A stretch of DNA of 64,000 nt, taken from Paludibacter sp. (GTDB lineage Bacteria > Bacteroidota > Bacteroidia > Bacteroidales > Paludibacteraceae). The stretch covers positions 62,001 to 126,000 of the forward strand of contig JARLGX010000005.1 of assembly GCA_031292575.1 (NCBI GenBank). The letters run 5' to 3'. A program made the translations under genes and the position numbers. Positions 24,895-34,100 of this stretch are shown here, piece after piece. The notes under the pieces were generated by a model. The model saw only the letters and a list, made by a program, of their open reading frames with translations, had not been told where the DNA came from and searched no databases. Position 1 is the first letter of the stretch, and each line of letters starts with the position of its first letter.

Positions 24895-25005
24895 ACTTAA
24901 AAAACTTACACCTATTTTAATAACTCATACCTATTAAGTTATAACACTAATATAAAAAATTCGATTTTAAGTTCCCTCTGAAGGGAATAAATAGCACTTA
25001 ATTTA

Positions 25006-25254
25006 CTACAACAACCCGCATTTATCCAAAATACTGGTTTCCATTTCATGCACTTCGTTAGCTGGAAGTTTAAAAAATTCAAGCTCTCCAAGCAATATAT
25101 GTCTTGCTTCGTTTGCAATTGAAATTTGATCTGGATGATTTTCAAAATAATTTCTCCATTTTTCAGGCGATAAGTCTGTGGGATTAATTATGTAGTTGAT
25201 AAAATCATCATCTATCAAAAAACTTATTAAACGTTTGTCAGTTTTAGTACTCAC
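25006..25254 (-). CDS. FecR-type anti-sigma N-terminal domain protein, unusually short
   Basis: The 82-residue product follows the ECF sigma gene by 77 bp on the same strand. Its sequence (LIDDDFINYIINPTDLSPEKW, NHPDQISIANEARHILLGE) resembles the cytoplasmic sigma-binding N-terminus of FecR-like anti-sigma factors of Bacteroidota. Those proteins continue with a membrane span and a periplasmic FecR domain. Here the protein stops after the N-terminal part, and I found no membrane segment or FecR-like sequence in any frame downstream before 24900. It may be a soluble anti-sigma or a remnant. A weak TTCCCT/AGGGAA hairpin lies just downstream at 24972-24987. Confidence 0.6.
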   Translation of the reverse strand: MSTKTDKRLISFLIDDDFINYIINPTDLSPEKWRNYFENHPDQISIANEARHILLGELEFFKLPANEVHEMETSILDKCGLL

Positions 25255-25331
25255 GTAATTGCGTATTATTTTATATTAAAACGCATTACCAGATAATTTG
25301 TACTCACAAATCAGAAATAATTCATCAAAGA

Positions 25332-25910
25332 TTAAACCGCACAACTTCTCAGCTTTGAAATGCCGCGGTGAATAAGGTTTCGAACCGATTGATAATTCAT
25401 GTTCATAATAACACAAATGTCTTCGTATTTTTTTTCTTCAATATAATATAGTTCAATTGCACTCCGTTGCCTTGGGGACAACTGATTAAGCATCTTAGAT
25501 ACAAAAGCATTATCGAGGCTTGCCTTTTCAGCATTTATATAATCGTGTTCAATATTATCACATGAAATTACATCCAATTCATCCACTGCAACGTCAGACA
25601 AGTGTATGCGTTTACGGCTCTCATCGCACAATTTATTTTTCAACGAGATAAGCAAGTATGATTTAAAATTAATCACTGCGTCTAATTCAGTTCGCTTATT
25701 ATATATCTTAATAAACACATCCTGAATGCAATCTTTCAAAAGTTCAACATCTGTTGTCAATCTATAGCCATAGTTATAAAGCATATTGACGTGTAAATTA
25801 TATAATTTAGAGAACGCAGCCACATCGCCTTCTTTAAAATCAGCAAGAAGTTGACTCGTCTGAATATCTGAATCAGAATAAGGTGTTTTTTTGATGTAAT
25901 TATTTTCCAT
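25332..25910 (-). CDS. ECF RNA polymerase sigma factor (sigma-70 family)
   Basis: The 192-residue product has sigma region 2 (AAFSKLYNLHVNMLYNYGYR, LLKDCIQDVFIKIYNKR) and region 4 (LSPRQRSAIELYYIEEKKYEDICVIMNMNYQSVRNLIHRG). It lacks region 3, as expected for extracytoplasmic-function sigmas of the FecI-like group of Bacteroidota. Such factors usually sit before an anti-sigma gene and a SusC/SusD pair. Here the partner is an 82-residue stub, and no SusC/SusD gene follows. A TATTTTTG box is upstream at 25950-25943. The target promoters are unknown; control of the neighbouring carbohydrate locus is possible but not shown. Confidence 0.9.
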   Translation of the reverse strand: MENNYIKKTPYSDSDIQTSQLLADFKEGDVAAFSKLYNLHVNMLYNYGYRLTTDVELLKDCIQDVFIKIYNKRTELDAVINFKSYLLISLKNKLCDESRKRIHLSDVAVDELDVISCDNIEHDYINAEKASLDNAFVSKMLNQLSPRQRSAIELYYIEEKKYEDICVIMNMNYQSVRNLIHRGISKLRSCAV

Positions 25911-25942
25911 TACAGTATAAATTGGTTGTAAATCTGACGGAA

Positions 25943-25950
25943 CAAAAATA
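25943..25950 (-). promoter_or_regulatory. -7 box of the ECF sigma gene
   Basis: The minus strand reads TATTTTTG, 32 bp upstream of the ATG. It fits the housekeeping consensus, suggesting the sigma gene is not only autoregulated. Confidence 0.45.
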
Positions 25951-26060
25951 CTGCACCGACTATCGAGATGGTTGTAAATACTGATTTCTATATGGGAAAT
26001 TTAGGTAAGGTGTTTTATAACATGATTTTTTGTTAATTTGAGCTTTGTTTGAAAAATAAT

Positions 26061-26093
26061 AAAGGCGAAACAACTTTGGATTGTTTCGCCTTT
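26061..26093 (-). terminator. Terminator of the carbohydrate locus
   Basis: AAAGGCGAAACAA (26061-26073) and TTGTTTCGCCTTT (26081-26093) form a perfect 13-bp stem with a 7-nt loop. It lies 127 bp beyond the stop codon of the last gene of the locus. The stem's own A and T ends allow action in both directions. Confidence 0.7.
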
Positions 26094-26219
26094 AAAGGTG
26101 GTACGCAATAAGTAATATTAATTCAAATCTCGATCAACTAATTATTTACTTACTATATTTTAGTTTACTGTGAATCTTATATTGCTTGAAAACCCTTGAT
26201 AGAAATGCTTTAAGCACTT

Positions 26220-29200
26220 TCAGAGCTTCTGAAACCAATAAGCTCCTTCATTTCCGTGGGTAACATTCAACTGATATGTTTGTGCGCCTTTTAATGACTT
26301 ATTAATCACTTTTTCTTCACCTGTTTTTCCATTAATAAATTTCAGGGCATATTTTCCTTTTTCCAATTGAACAGGAATTTTAGATTCAGATTGGGAATAA
26401 ATGATAATTCCTATACCTGATTTTTCCAACTCCTTATAATTCTCACTATTCACCAGTGTAATATCCATTTTTGCTGCTGCTTTTAAAAAATCTTTATCGG
26501 TTGAAGGTAGCACAGGGCAAGAACCTCCAGCCATAAATACAGCCCAAGCCATACCAGGATAATTTTCAGCATCATAAATAACAGCCTTTTCAGGATATTT
26601 TGTCCGATATTCACTTACGGCTTTGTAAGCATCTTTAAAAGTAACATTTCCAACTTTCATGATACGAGCAAATTGGCGAGGTGCCAGATTTTGACCTCCT
26701 TTTGGAGCATAAACACTACCATCACTCTTATAATGCCAGTAACGAATATCAATGACATCTACCAAAGATGATCGTTTTGGATCGGCAAGTATAGAATCCT
26801 GCACATCTTTCGTTGTGCTTAAAGCTACCGTCGCTTTTTTGCCTGTTTCTTTTTCCCATTCGCCAATCACATCCAACCAGAAACGAACAAACTTGAGCGG
26901 ACCGGTAAATTCGGCACTAATAAGCTGAATAACATTTTTGTTATCGGCAAAATTATTCAGGCACTGACGAATGTAATTTCGGTAATACTCCCTTCTGACA
27001 GGAACTGAAATATCGTAAAACATATCGGCTCTATAGATACGCTTGTCGCCGGCGAAATTTATAGGTTCGGGAAAACCAAGGTCGTTGATATTATTGGCCG
27101 ATCTCCAGGGACAATCAACCCAATGAGCTCCGGCTTCAATGATATTATGTTGGAAAAAGTTTTCGTGATATAAAAGCATACCATCTTTGCCTGCTTTATC
27201 AGCAAAGTCTTTTAACCGATACCAATACCATGCATTAGGGCGATTTAGATCATATTTCGATAATCCATCCCAGGCAATTCCTTCGCTGCTTCTGCCAAAA
27301 GGTTGTTCGTAAAACGGCGCCCAAACATCACCATCTCGTTCGCGGACACGCTCGTGACCATCTCTTCTTCGGTCTGCCCACAAACCATAATTATGATCAA
27401 GGACAGCAAAATTATCCCTTTTCATAATTGAAACCACAGAGTCAATCCGGTCTGTGAGTCCAAATCCTTCACGACCGGGGACAAAACGTGTAACACCTGG
27501 TTTTGTTAAGTTTGAATTGATATATTTTGGTTTCAACTTTCCGCTCCACCATTGAACATCGAGCTTTGCTCCTGTGATTAATGCTCCATCGCAAACTATA
27601 CGACCATTTACAATTCCTATTTCAGGAATATAGGCTTTAACTTTCATCGGTTTGCTTTTCAGTTCGTTCACAGTCAACAGTTTTGAATGATCAACTGACG
27701 GTTTAAAAACAGCTTGTTCAATCCATTTTTCCGTTGTAAGAAGTGGAATGTATGATTCCTTAACCATTTCAGCAGCTTCTTTCAATGAGGGACTACTTGA
27801 GGCATTTGTATTTTTAGGTAAAATACGTCCACGCGCCGAAACGTCCTGATTCAAACGAGTTGCAAGCTGATCATAATAGATGCTTCTTGGTTGAACATGA
27901 TTATTTGAATTATACCACTGACCATCTCCGGAGAACTGTCCCCAACATCCGTATGCTCTGTTTTGAGCATCCTTTGCCGGAGAAAAGCATTCTAATTCGG
28001 AAGCTGTACATTGCCAGAATAAACTGTTTGAAGTTCCCCAACCTGCTCCGTTTTTATCCTGTCCCAAATTTTTAAAAGTCAGATTATTCCCATCTATATT
28101 TACAATATCAAACAATAGTCCGCAAGCCCATGCATCAATTGCACCGCTAAATCCAAGAGATCCTTTCGACTCACATTGCACAAAAGCATTCGGACCCGGA
28201 GCACAATATCCGGCAGCAAAATCGTTTATTCCATTCTCGGAATAGCAACGTTGAAACAAATTTTGTTGCCCCATTGTGTAGAATATTATCCTGCGGAAAC
28301 CTCCGATTTCTGAAACCGGATCGAGTGAGATACAATCTTCAACTGTAGTTTTGGAAGAATTTGGTTGAAGAAAAACTGCATTTCCAGCGAAATGATTAAA
28401 ATTCATTTGTCGAACCCAGCAGTTTTCTGCATTTTCTATTGAAACTCCTGTCCAACAATGATCTTCATCTTTCGCATACTTTTTATTATAATCCGATGTC
28501 ATGGTCATATTTTCGACCCCTGACTCGGAAATACGTCCGTTCCAAACATATTTAGTTACTGTTGCACCACCAAATTTTGAATCAATCGCTACAGTAAGAG
28601 GTGCATCAATTGTGATTTCATTCCCTTTAATCGCTGTTATGGTCCTATCCCAGTTCACTTCCATATCACCTTCCTTCCAACCCAAAGCACTAATACCACC
28701 GCCAAAAATATCGCATCCCACAGATTTAATCCATTCACTGGTGCACGGGCGGACAATTTTTAAACGGTCACCGATTCTCAGACCTGCAACAGAATTGACT
28801 TCGAATGTCTTTTCGTTTACAGGCACATAATTGGAAGTAACTTTGAATGTATCTTTTGGCAATAGATTGTTTATGCCTTCAATATGCAAAACTGCAGAAC
28901 GATCAACACCATGTCTCAAAATAACGGTTTCGTGTTTGTCGGTACCTCTCAAAACTACGCCCGAAGCCGTAATCCACAAACTTTTACTTACATTAAAAAC
29001 ACCTTTATCGAGCAAAACTGCACCCCGATAACCATTAATATCCGGTTTCAACGCAGATACATAATTTATTGCCCGTTGTATTGCATCAGAAGCATCAGCA
29101 TCCTGCTGAGGTACAAAAATGACATTTTTTATGTCTGGAATATCTTGTTCTGAACTTTTGTATCCGCAATAGGAAAAATCGAGTATGCGGTTTCCTTTGG

Positions 29201-29324
29201 CATCTTTGATATAAGTTATTTTATCGTTTTTTACTTTTAAAGGAAATTCCTGAGCATTTCCGTACTGAAATGTACTTAACACAACCGCACAAAATGTTGC
29301 AAAATACAATTTTAGATTATTCAT
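26220..29324 (-). CDS. Exported beta-helix protein with a C-terminal TIM-barrel-like region (DUF4955/DUF6298-like)
   Basis: The 1034-residue product has a signal peptide (cleavage near GNAQE). Its N-terminal half looks like a right-handed parallel beta-helix, as in pectin-active enzymes: DADASDAIQRAINYVSA, then ENAENCWVRQMNFNHF and PNSSKTTVEDCISLD ladders. From about residue 560 a different domain begins, with barrel-like motifs NYGLWADRRRDGHER, LLYHENFFQHNIIEAGAHW and LISAEFTGPLKFVRFW. From memory these regions correspond to DUF4955 and DUF6298 of Bacteroidota polysaccharide loci; I cannot confirm this without a search. Acidic residues in the second half could be catalytic, but none can be named. 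It lies 35 bp after the PL1-like gene and ends the locus. Confidence 0.65.
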   Translation of the reverse strand: MNNLKLYFATFCAVVLSTFQYGNAQEFPLKVKNDKITYIKDAKGNRILDFSYCGYKSSEQDIPDIKNVIFVPQQDADASDAIQRAINYVSALKPDINGYRGAVLLDKGVFNVSKSLWITASGVVLRGTDKHETVILRHGVDRSAVLHIEGINNLLPKDTFKVTSNYVPVNEKTFEVNSVAGLRIGDRLKIVRPCTSEWIKSVGCDIFGGGISALGWKEGDMEVNWDRTITAIKGNEITIDAPLTVAIDSKFGGATVTKYVWNGRISESGVENMTMTSDYNKKYAKDEDHCWTGVSIENAENCWVRQMNFNHFAGNAVFLQPNSSKTTVEDCISLDPVSEIGGFRRIIFYTMGQQNLFQRCYSENGINDFAAGYCAPGPNAFVQCESKGSLGFSGAIDAWACGLLFDIVNIDGNNLTFKNLGQDKNGAGWGTSNSLFWQCTASELECFSPAKDAQNRAYGCWGQFSGDGQWYNSNNHVQPRSIYYDQLATRLNQDVSARGRILPKNTNASSSPSLKEAAEMVKESYIPLLTTEKWIEQAVFKPSVDHSKLLTVNELKSKPMKVKAYIPEIGIVNGRIVCDGALITGAKLDVQWWSGKLKPKYINSNLTKPGVTRFVPGREGFGLTDRIDSVVSIMKRDNFAVLDHNYGLWADRRRDGHERVRERDGDVWAPFYEQPFGRSSEGIAWDGLSKYDLNRPNAWYWYRLKDFADKAGKDGMLLYHENFFQHNIIEAGAHWVDCPWRSANNINDLGFPEPINFAGDKRIYRADMFYDISVPVRREYYRNYIRQCLNNFADNKNVIQLISAEFTGPLKFVRFWLDVIGEWEKETGKKATVALSTTKDVQDSILADPKRSSLVDVIDIRYWHYKSDGSVYAPKGGQNLAPRQFARIMKVGNVTFKDAYKAVSEYRTKYPEKAVIYDAENYPGMAWAVFMAGGSCPVLPSTDKDFLKAAAKMDITLVNSENYKELEKSGIGIIIYSQSESKIPVQLEKGKYALKFINGKTGEEKVINKSLKGAQTYQLNVTHGNEGAYWFQKL

Positions 29325-29359
29325 TTCTTGATGATTTATTTAAAAATTTTGAATTGGGA

Positions 29360-31051
29360 TTACATCAAACTTTTACGTCCGGCAAGGGTGTCGTGGTTGT
29401 TTTTTTGATTTTTCCAATCAACTTTCTTTTTGGTATCAATTCCGTTGATGTATTTCTCAATATTGGTATAACCGTCACCGTTGCAATCTTTCACAGCATC
29501 CGATGGGTCATTTGGATTCAGACCATTTGCAATTTCCCATGCATCGGGCATTCCATCTTTATCGGTATCAACATACGGTTCGCCTTTGTATTCGGGCAAT
29601 CCGCCAACCTGACGAATATCGGTAATAATTCCTTTTTTATATGAATCAACAGGAAGGCGCCGTTTAACATATTTAGGTACATACAACGGAGCATTTTCAA
29701 CGTAAATAGCTTTCCCTGTAATTACAGTTTTAATAATTCGAGAATCTACGGCATCGCGTTTAGGGAAATTAGCACCAACATTTTTCAATACAAATTTATA
29801 AGCCTCTTTCGCGCTCATAAGCGTAACATAAGGCATTACAAAGGGCTTATCTACTTTAATCTTGTTTACAAAATCAGCAAAATTAAGTCCCTCTGAGATT
29901 TGAACTCCACCATCCCAATTGTTTTTAGTAACTTTTTCATTCCCATCTATTATGTTTCCTGCTACATAAGCCTTACCAAATGTAATAGGTTTGCTTCTAT
30001 CCCGTCCTGATTCAGGTTTTAAAATTCTATATGATATCGGTTTATCAAGTGGAGTAATCGGACCCGGTTTGAAGTAATTGTCCATAATATTGAACAAGCT
30101 ATTACTATCTCCTCCATCAACTGAACGATTCCACCAGTTGAAGATAACGTTATTCACAAAATTAAAGCCGCCATCCATACCTACCGAACAGTTTCGGCTG
30201 ATATTGGAAGCATAGAGATTTCTTGTAAACATGCAGTTATGACCACCACAGGTAGAACCAAAGGCATGATTGTAAGTATCTAATCCTTCTGAAAAAATAG
30301 AATTTTGAATAGTAACATTTACGGTAGGGAGTTTCTCTCCTTTTCCATTGGCTCCACGATTGTAAACATGTCGATATATTGACATATTTTCGTCGAGACC
30401 CCAACTTGCAGAGCAGTGGTCAAGCATAATATTTCCGACAGGATTTCCTCCAACTGCATCGTCCCTGTCACCAACATCCTGCGCTCCTCGACGGAAACGC
30501 ATGTCGCGCATAATCACATCGTGTGTATCGATTAAAAATGAAGCGCCTGTAACACAAACTCCATCGCCGGGAGCTGTTTGTCCGGCAATAGTCAGGTAAG
30601 GTGCACGAACATGGATAGGAGTTTTGAGTCGGATAATTCCCGAAACATTAAAAACAATTATACGTGCTCCACCTGTTTCGCAAGCTTCACGAAAAGAGCC
30701 CGGACCTTCGTCGGCCAGTGATGTTACTGTTATCACTTTTCCTCCACGCCCTCCAGCAGTGTATTCACCACCTCCTTGTGCTCCGGGGAATGCAGGAATA
30801 TCAGATTTCAATAAATCTTCAGGTTTTGATGCCCATGGTCTGTACGGCCGACCGGCTTCTGCTTCTTCATTCACGATAGGCAAAGCTTTTTGCCATGCCA
30901 AGTCCGATTTTCGATCTATCTCAGCTTCCTGACGTGCTACTCTGGTCTTCACCGAATCAGGGATAATTGGATATTGAGCCATTAATGGCAAAAGGAAGAT
31001 ATTACACGCTAATATCGCCAAAACTTTTTTTCTTACTTGATTTCTTTTCAT
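29360..31051 (-). CDS. Exported pectate lyase-like protein (PL1-like) with a calcium-binding C-terminus
   Basis: The 563-residue product has an N-terminal hydrophobic signal (FLLPLMAQ). It then carries the typical pectate lyase beginning: FPGAQGGGEYTAGGRGGKVI, TSLADEGPGSFREACE, and the beta-helix run IMLDHCSASWGLDENMS. Such enzymes cleave polygalacturonate or related uronans by beta-elimination and need calcium. Near the C-terminus DTDKDGMPDAWEIANGL and DCNGDGYTNIEKYIN are thrombospondin-3/dockerin-like calcium loops. It starts 60 bp after the stop of the regulator gene, with no promoter-like box between them, so it is probably co-transcribed with it. The exact substrate is an inference from family and context. 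Confidence 0.82.
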   Translation of the reverse strand: MKRNQVRKKVLAILACNIFLLPLMAQYPIIPDSVKTRVARQEAEIDRKSDLAWQKALPIVNEEAEAGRPYRPWASKPEDLLKSDIPAFPGAQGGGEYTAGGRGGKVITVTSLADEGPGSFREACETGGARIIVFNVSGIIRLKTPIHVRAPYLTIAGQTAPGDGVCVTGASFLIDTHDVIMRDMRFRRGAQDVGDRDDAVGGNPVGNIMLDHCSASWGLDENMSIYRHVYNRGANGKGEKLPTVNVTIQNSIFSEGLDTYNHAFGSTCGGHNCMFTRNLYASNISRNCSVGMDGGFNFVNNVIFNWWNRSVDGGDSNSLFNIMDNYFKPGPITPLDKPISYRILKPESGRDRSKPITFGKAYVAGNIIDGNEKVTKNNWDGGVQISEGLNFADFVNKIKVDKPFVMPYVTLMSAKEAYKFVLKNVGANFPKRDAVDSRIIKTVITGKAIYVENAPLYVPKYVKRRLPVDSYKKGIITDIRQVGGLPEYKGEPYVDTDKDGMPDAWEIANGLNPNDPSDAVKDCNGDGYTNIEKYINGIDTKKKVDWKNQKNNHDTLAGRKSLM

Positions 31052-31111
31052 TTAACTGGATTGTATTGTTTATATTTAAAACGAACAAGAAATCTTTTTG
31101 TAATCGGAAAA

Positions 31112-34100
31112 TCAGTTTTTTCTGTATTTATTCATATATTCTGTGGGAGTTTGGTTATATTTTTTTCTGAAACATTTTCCGTAGTAACCGGCTTCTTTGA
31201 ATCCTACTGTAAAAGCAATTTCAGAAATAGTCATATCAGTATTTTTCAACAATTCTATTGATTTGTTCAACCTGATTTCTTTAACCAAATCTACCGGTGC
31301 TAACCCGGTCAAACTTTTCAGCTTTTTAAAAAATGCCGAACGGCTTAACCCCAGATTCTCAGCAATGGCATCAATATTATAATCACTATTGTGAAGATTT
31401 TCTTCAATTACCTGATGAATTTTCTCTAATAAATGAATATCCTTTTTTACCAAGTATGTTTCGTAATTATCATTATCACTTTTTTCATGTAATTCATCCT
31501 CTTGCTTCCATATTTTTTCACGGAAAACTTTGCGTTCGCTCAGCAATTGTTCAATGCGTGCAATCAGGTATTCTTTACTAAAAGGCTTAGTTATATAGGC
31601 ATTTGCACCCATACTTATGGCCTTGATTTTAGCTTCCTCGTCATTTTTAGCAGTCAGAATAATTACAGGTATATGACTAATCTGAAAATCTTTACGAACT
31701 TGTTCCAACATTTCCAGGCCACTCATTTCTGGCATCATTTGGTCGGTTACCACAATGTCAGGGTGATAATGAAGGATTTTCTTTAACCCTTCAACTCCAT
31801 TATTTGCCACATGAACATTGTATTTATCTTCAAGTTGTAGTTTCAGTAATTCACATAGGTCTTTATTATCTTCCACCACTAAAAGAGAGGGTAAATTGCT
31901 GTTTGCTTCTTCAGTTTTATCTTCCAATTCTTCATCGATTTGTTCATTTTCTGAATTATCTGAATTATTCTCAGAAACAGTGTCACCTACATAAAAATTA
32001 GCTTCAGATGGTTTATAATGATCTTTCCCCAACAAAAGCTCTATGGTAAATATCGACCCTACTTCCGGCTTCCCTTCGGCCGAAATGGTACCATGGTGCA
32101 AGGTCATTATTTCTTTTGAAAGCGCTAAACCAATCCCGGTTCCTGGATAATAAGCATTTTTTGAATTCTCACCTTGCGAGAAGCGTTCAAAGATTTCGGT
32201 AATTTTATTTTGTGGAATGCCTACACCTGTATCTTCAACTTTTATGTAGCATTTTGATTTATCTTCGGTTATACCCGTCGTAACAAATATATTTCCTCCC
32301 GGATTTGTAAATTTAAATGCATTTGAAAGTACATTTCTGATAACTATCTCCAGTTTATCTTTATCAGCCCACAGGAGAATATCCTGATTATCAAGTGCGA
32401 ATGTAAAACCAATTTCGTTTTCCTCTGACATCACGATAAACTCTTTGTGAAAAGATTCAACAAACTGGTTGAGGTCGAACTGAGAAACATGTAAAATCAT
32501 TTTTCCGTTCTGAATTTTTCTGAAATCGAGAATCTGATTGACTAATTGCAACATTTGGTTTGCGCTTTTTTCAATCAATGCAATGTATTGTTTGCCTTTA
32601 TCTGTAAGTTGTTGTTTTTGTTTTAGTTCCTGAATAGGCCCCATGATTAAAGTAAGAGGGGTTCTCAGTTCGTGAGAGATATTAGTAAAAAACTTAATTT
32701 TGAGTTCAGAAACCCGCTGTTCAATGTAAACCTCATTCCGCATTCGAATGTAGAACAAAACGCCTTTTACAGTTACATAAATCAAGAACAGGACAAAAAT
32801 TGAATAAATAATATATGCCCACCATGTAAGCCACCAAGGTGGTAATACAATGATTTCCAACGTTCTCTCAGACTTTAATGAAGCATTAGCCTCATCTACT
32901 GCCTGTACTCTGAAAAGATATTTGCCCGGGGGAATATTCGGATAGGATGCAATTCTGTTTTTATTGTTTAAATGCCATTCCTTTTCAAATCCTTCAAGAA
33001 TGTACTTGTAAGAAACCCTGTTTTGATTATAATAGTTTAATGCAGCAAATTCAATAGCAAAAGTTGATTGATTGTGCTTGAGCGTAATGGAATTAACGTA
33101 TTTGATGGATCCTTTTAGAATTGGGTCATTTTTAAAGCTCCGTAAATCTCTGTTTGAAACTAAAAAATCGACAATAAACGTTTTATAATCGCAATTATAC
33201 GTTTCAATTCTTTGAGGGTTAAATTCTAAAATTCCTTTACGGTTACCAAACCACAATTCGCCGGATAAAGTCTTTAGGGCACTGGATTCTTCCATTTGTA
33301 CATTGATAAATCCATCGTATTGGTCAAAATTGCGGAATGTTTCCCTGGTCTTATCAAACCGCGAAATAGCATTCTCGGTTGCAAGCCATAAAGTGTTTTG
33401 ATTGTCTTCTATAATTGATAAAATCACTTCACTTTTCAGCCCTTCCTTCAATCCATACGATTTAAAAACCGGAAGATTTGCTTTTTTATCATACCTCTCA
33501 AGCTTATTCAACCCCCCTCCAAAAACACTGACCCAAATTTGCGATGAGGCATCTTTAAATAGTACATAAATGTCATTATCAGATATGTCTGAGCCAACCA
33601 TTTCATTTCTATATATCTCAAAATCAATTTGGTTCGGATCTTTAAAATGACTATCGAAAGACATCAGCCCGTCACTGGTTCCAACCCAAATCCTTCCATC
33701 TTTATCTTCTGTCATATTTCTGACCTCCATATACAAGCCATACTTTGGATAAAGAGCAAAACAATTAAATTTATTTTTAAACGTAATCTGTCCGTTGGAA
33801 TCATTCAGCAGGTTCAACCCACCTCCAAATGACGCTACCCAAATGCGATTATTGCTGTCTTCGAAAGTATAATATATATCATTCCCACTTATTGATGAAT
33901 TGTTTTTTTCGTTATACACAAAGCGTGTAAAATTATATCCTAGTGGCGAATTGTTGTTGAGTTCTGCCCTTACAAGCCCACTCCCTTTGGTAGAAAACCA
34001 AAGAATACCCTTTCTGTCTTCCATAATATGGTAGACATTTCCTATTAAATAGTTTTTCTTTGAAAAAACACGTTTTATCTTCCCATTTCGATCAAGTTGA

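Larger units (their letters stand above)
25911..26219. other. 309-bp intergenic region between the sigma gene and the carbohydrate locus
   Basis: This stretch holds the sigma-factor -7 box (25943-25950) and the terminator hairpin at 26061-26093. I see no further ORF, tRNA or repeat. It marks the left boundary of the carbohydrate locus. Confidence 0.6.

Noticed and set aside
24972-24987. TTCCCT-CTGA-AGGGAA hairpin after the short anti-sigma gene, resembling an arm of the carbohydrate-locus repeat
   Set aside because: The similarity is only to the GGGAA/TTCCC core, which is too short to call it a copy. A weak terminator role is possible but there is no adjacent T-run.
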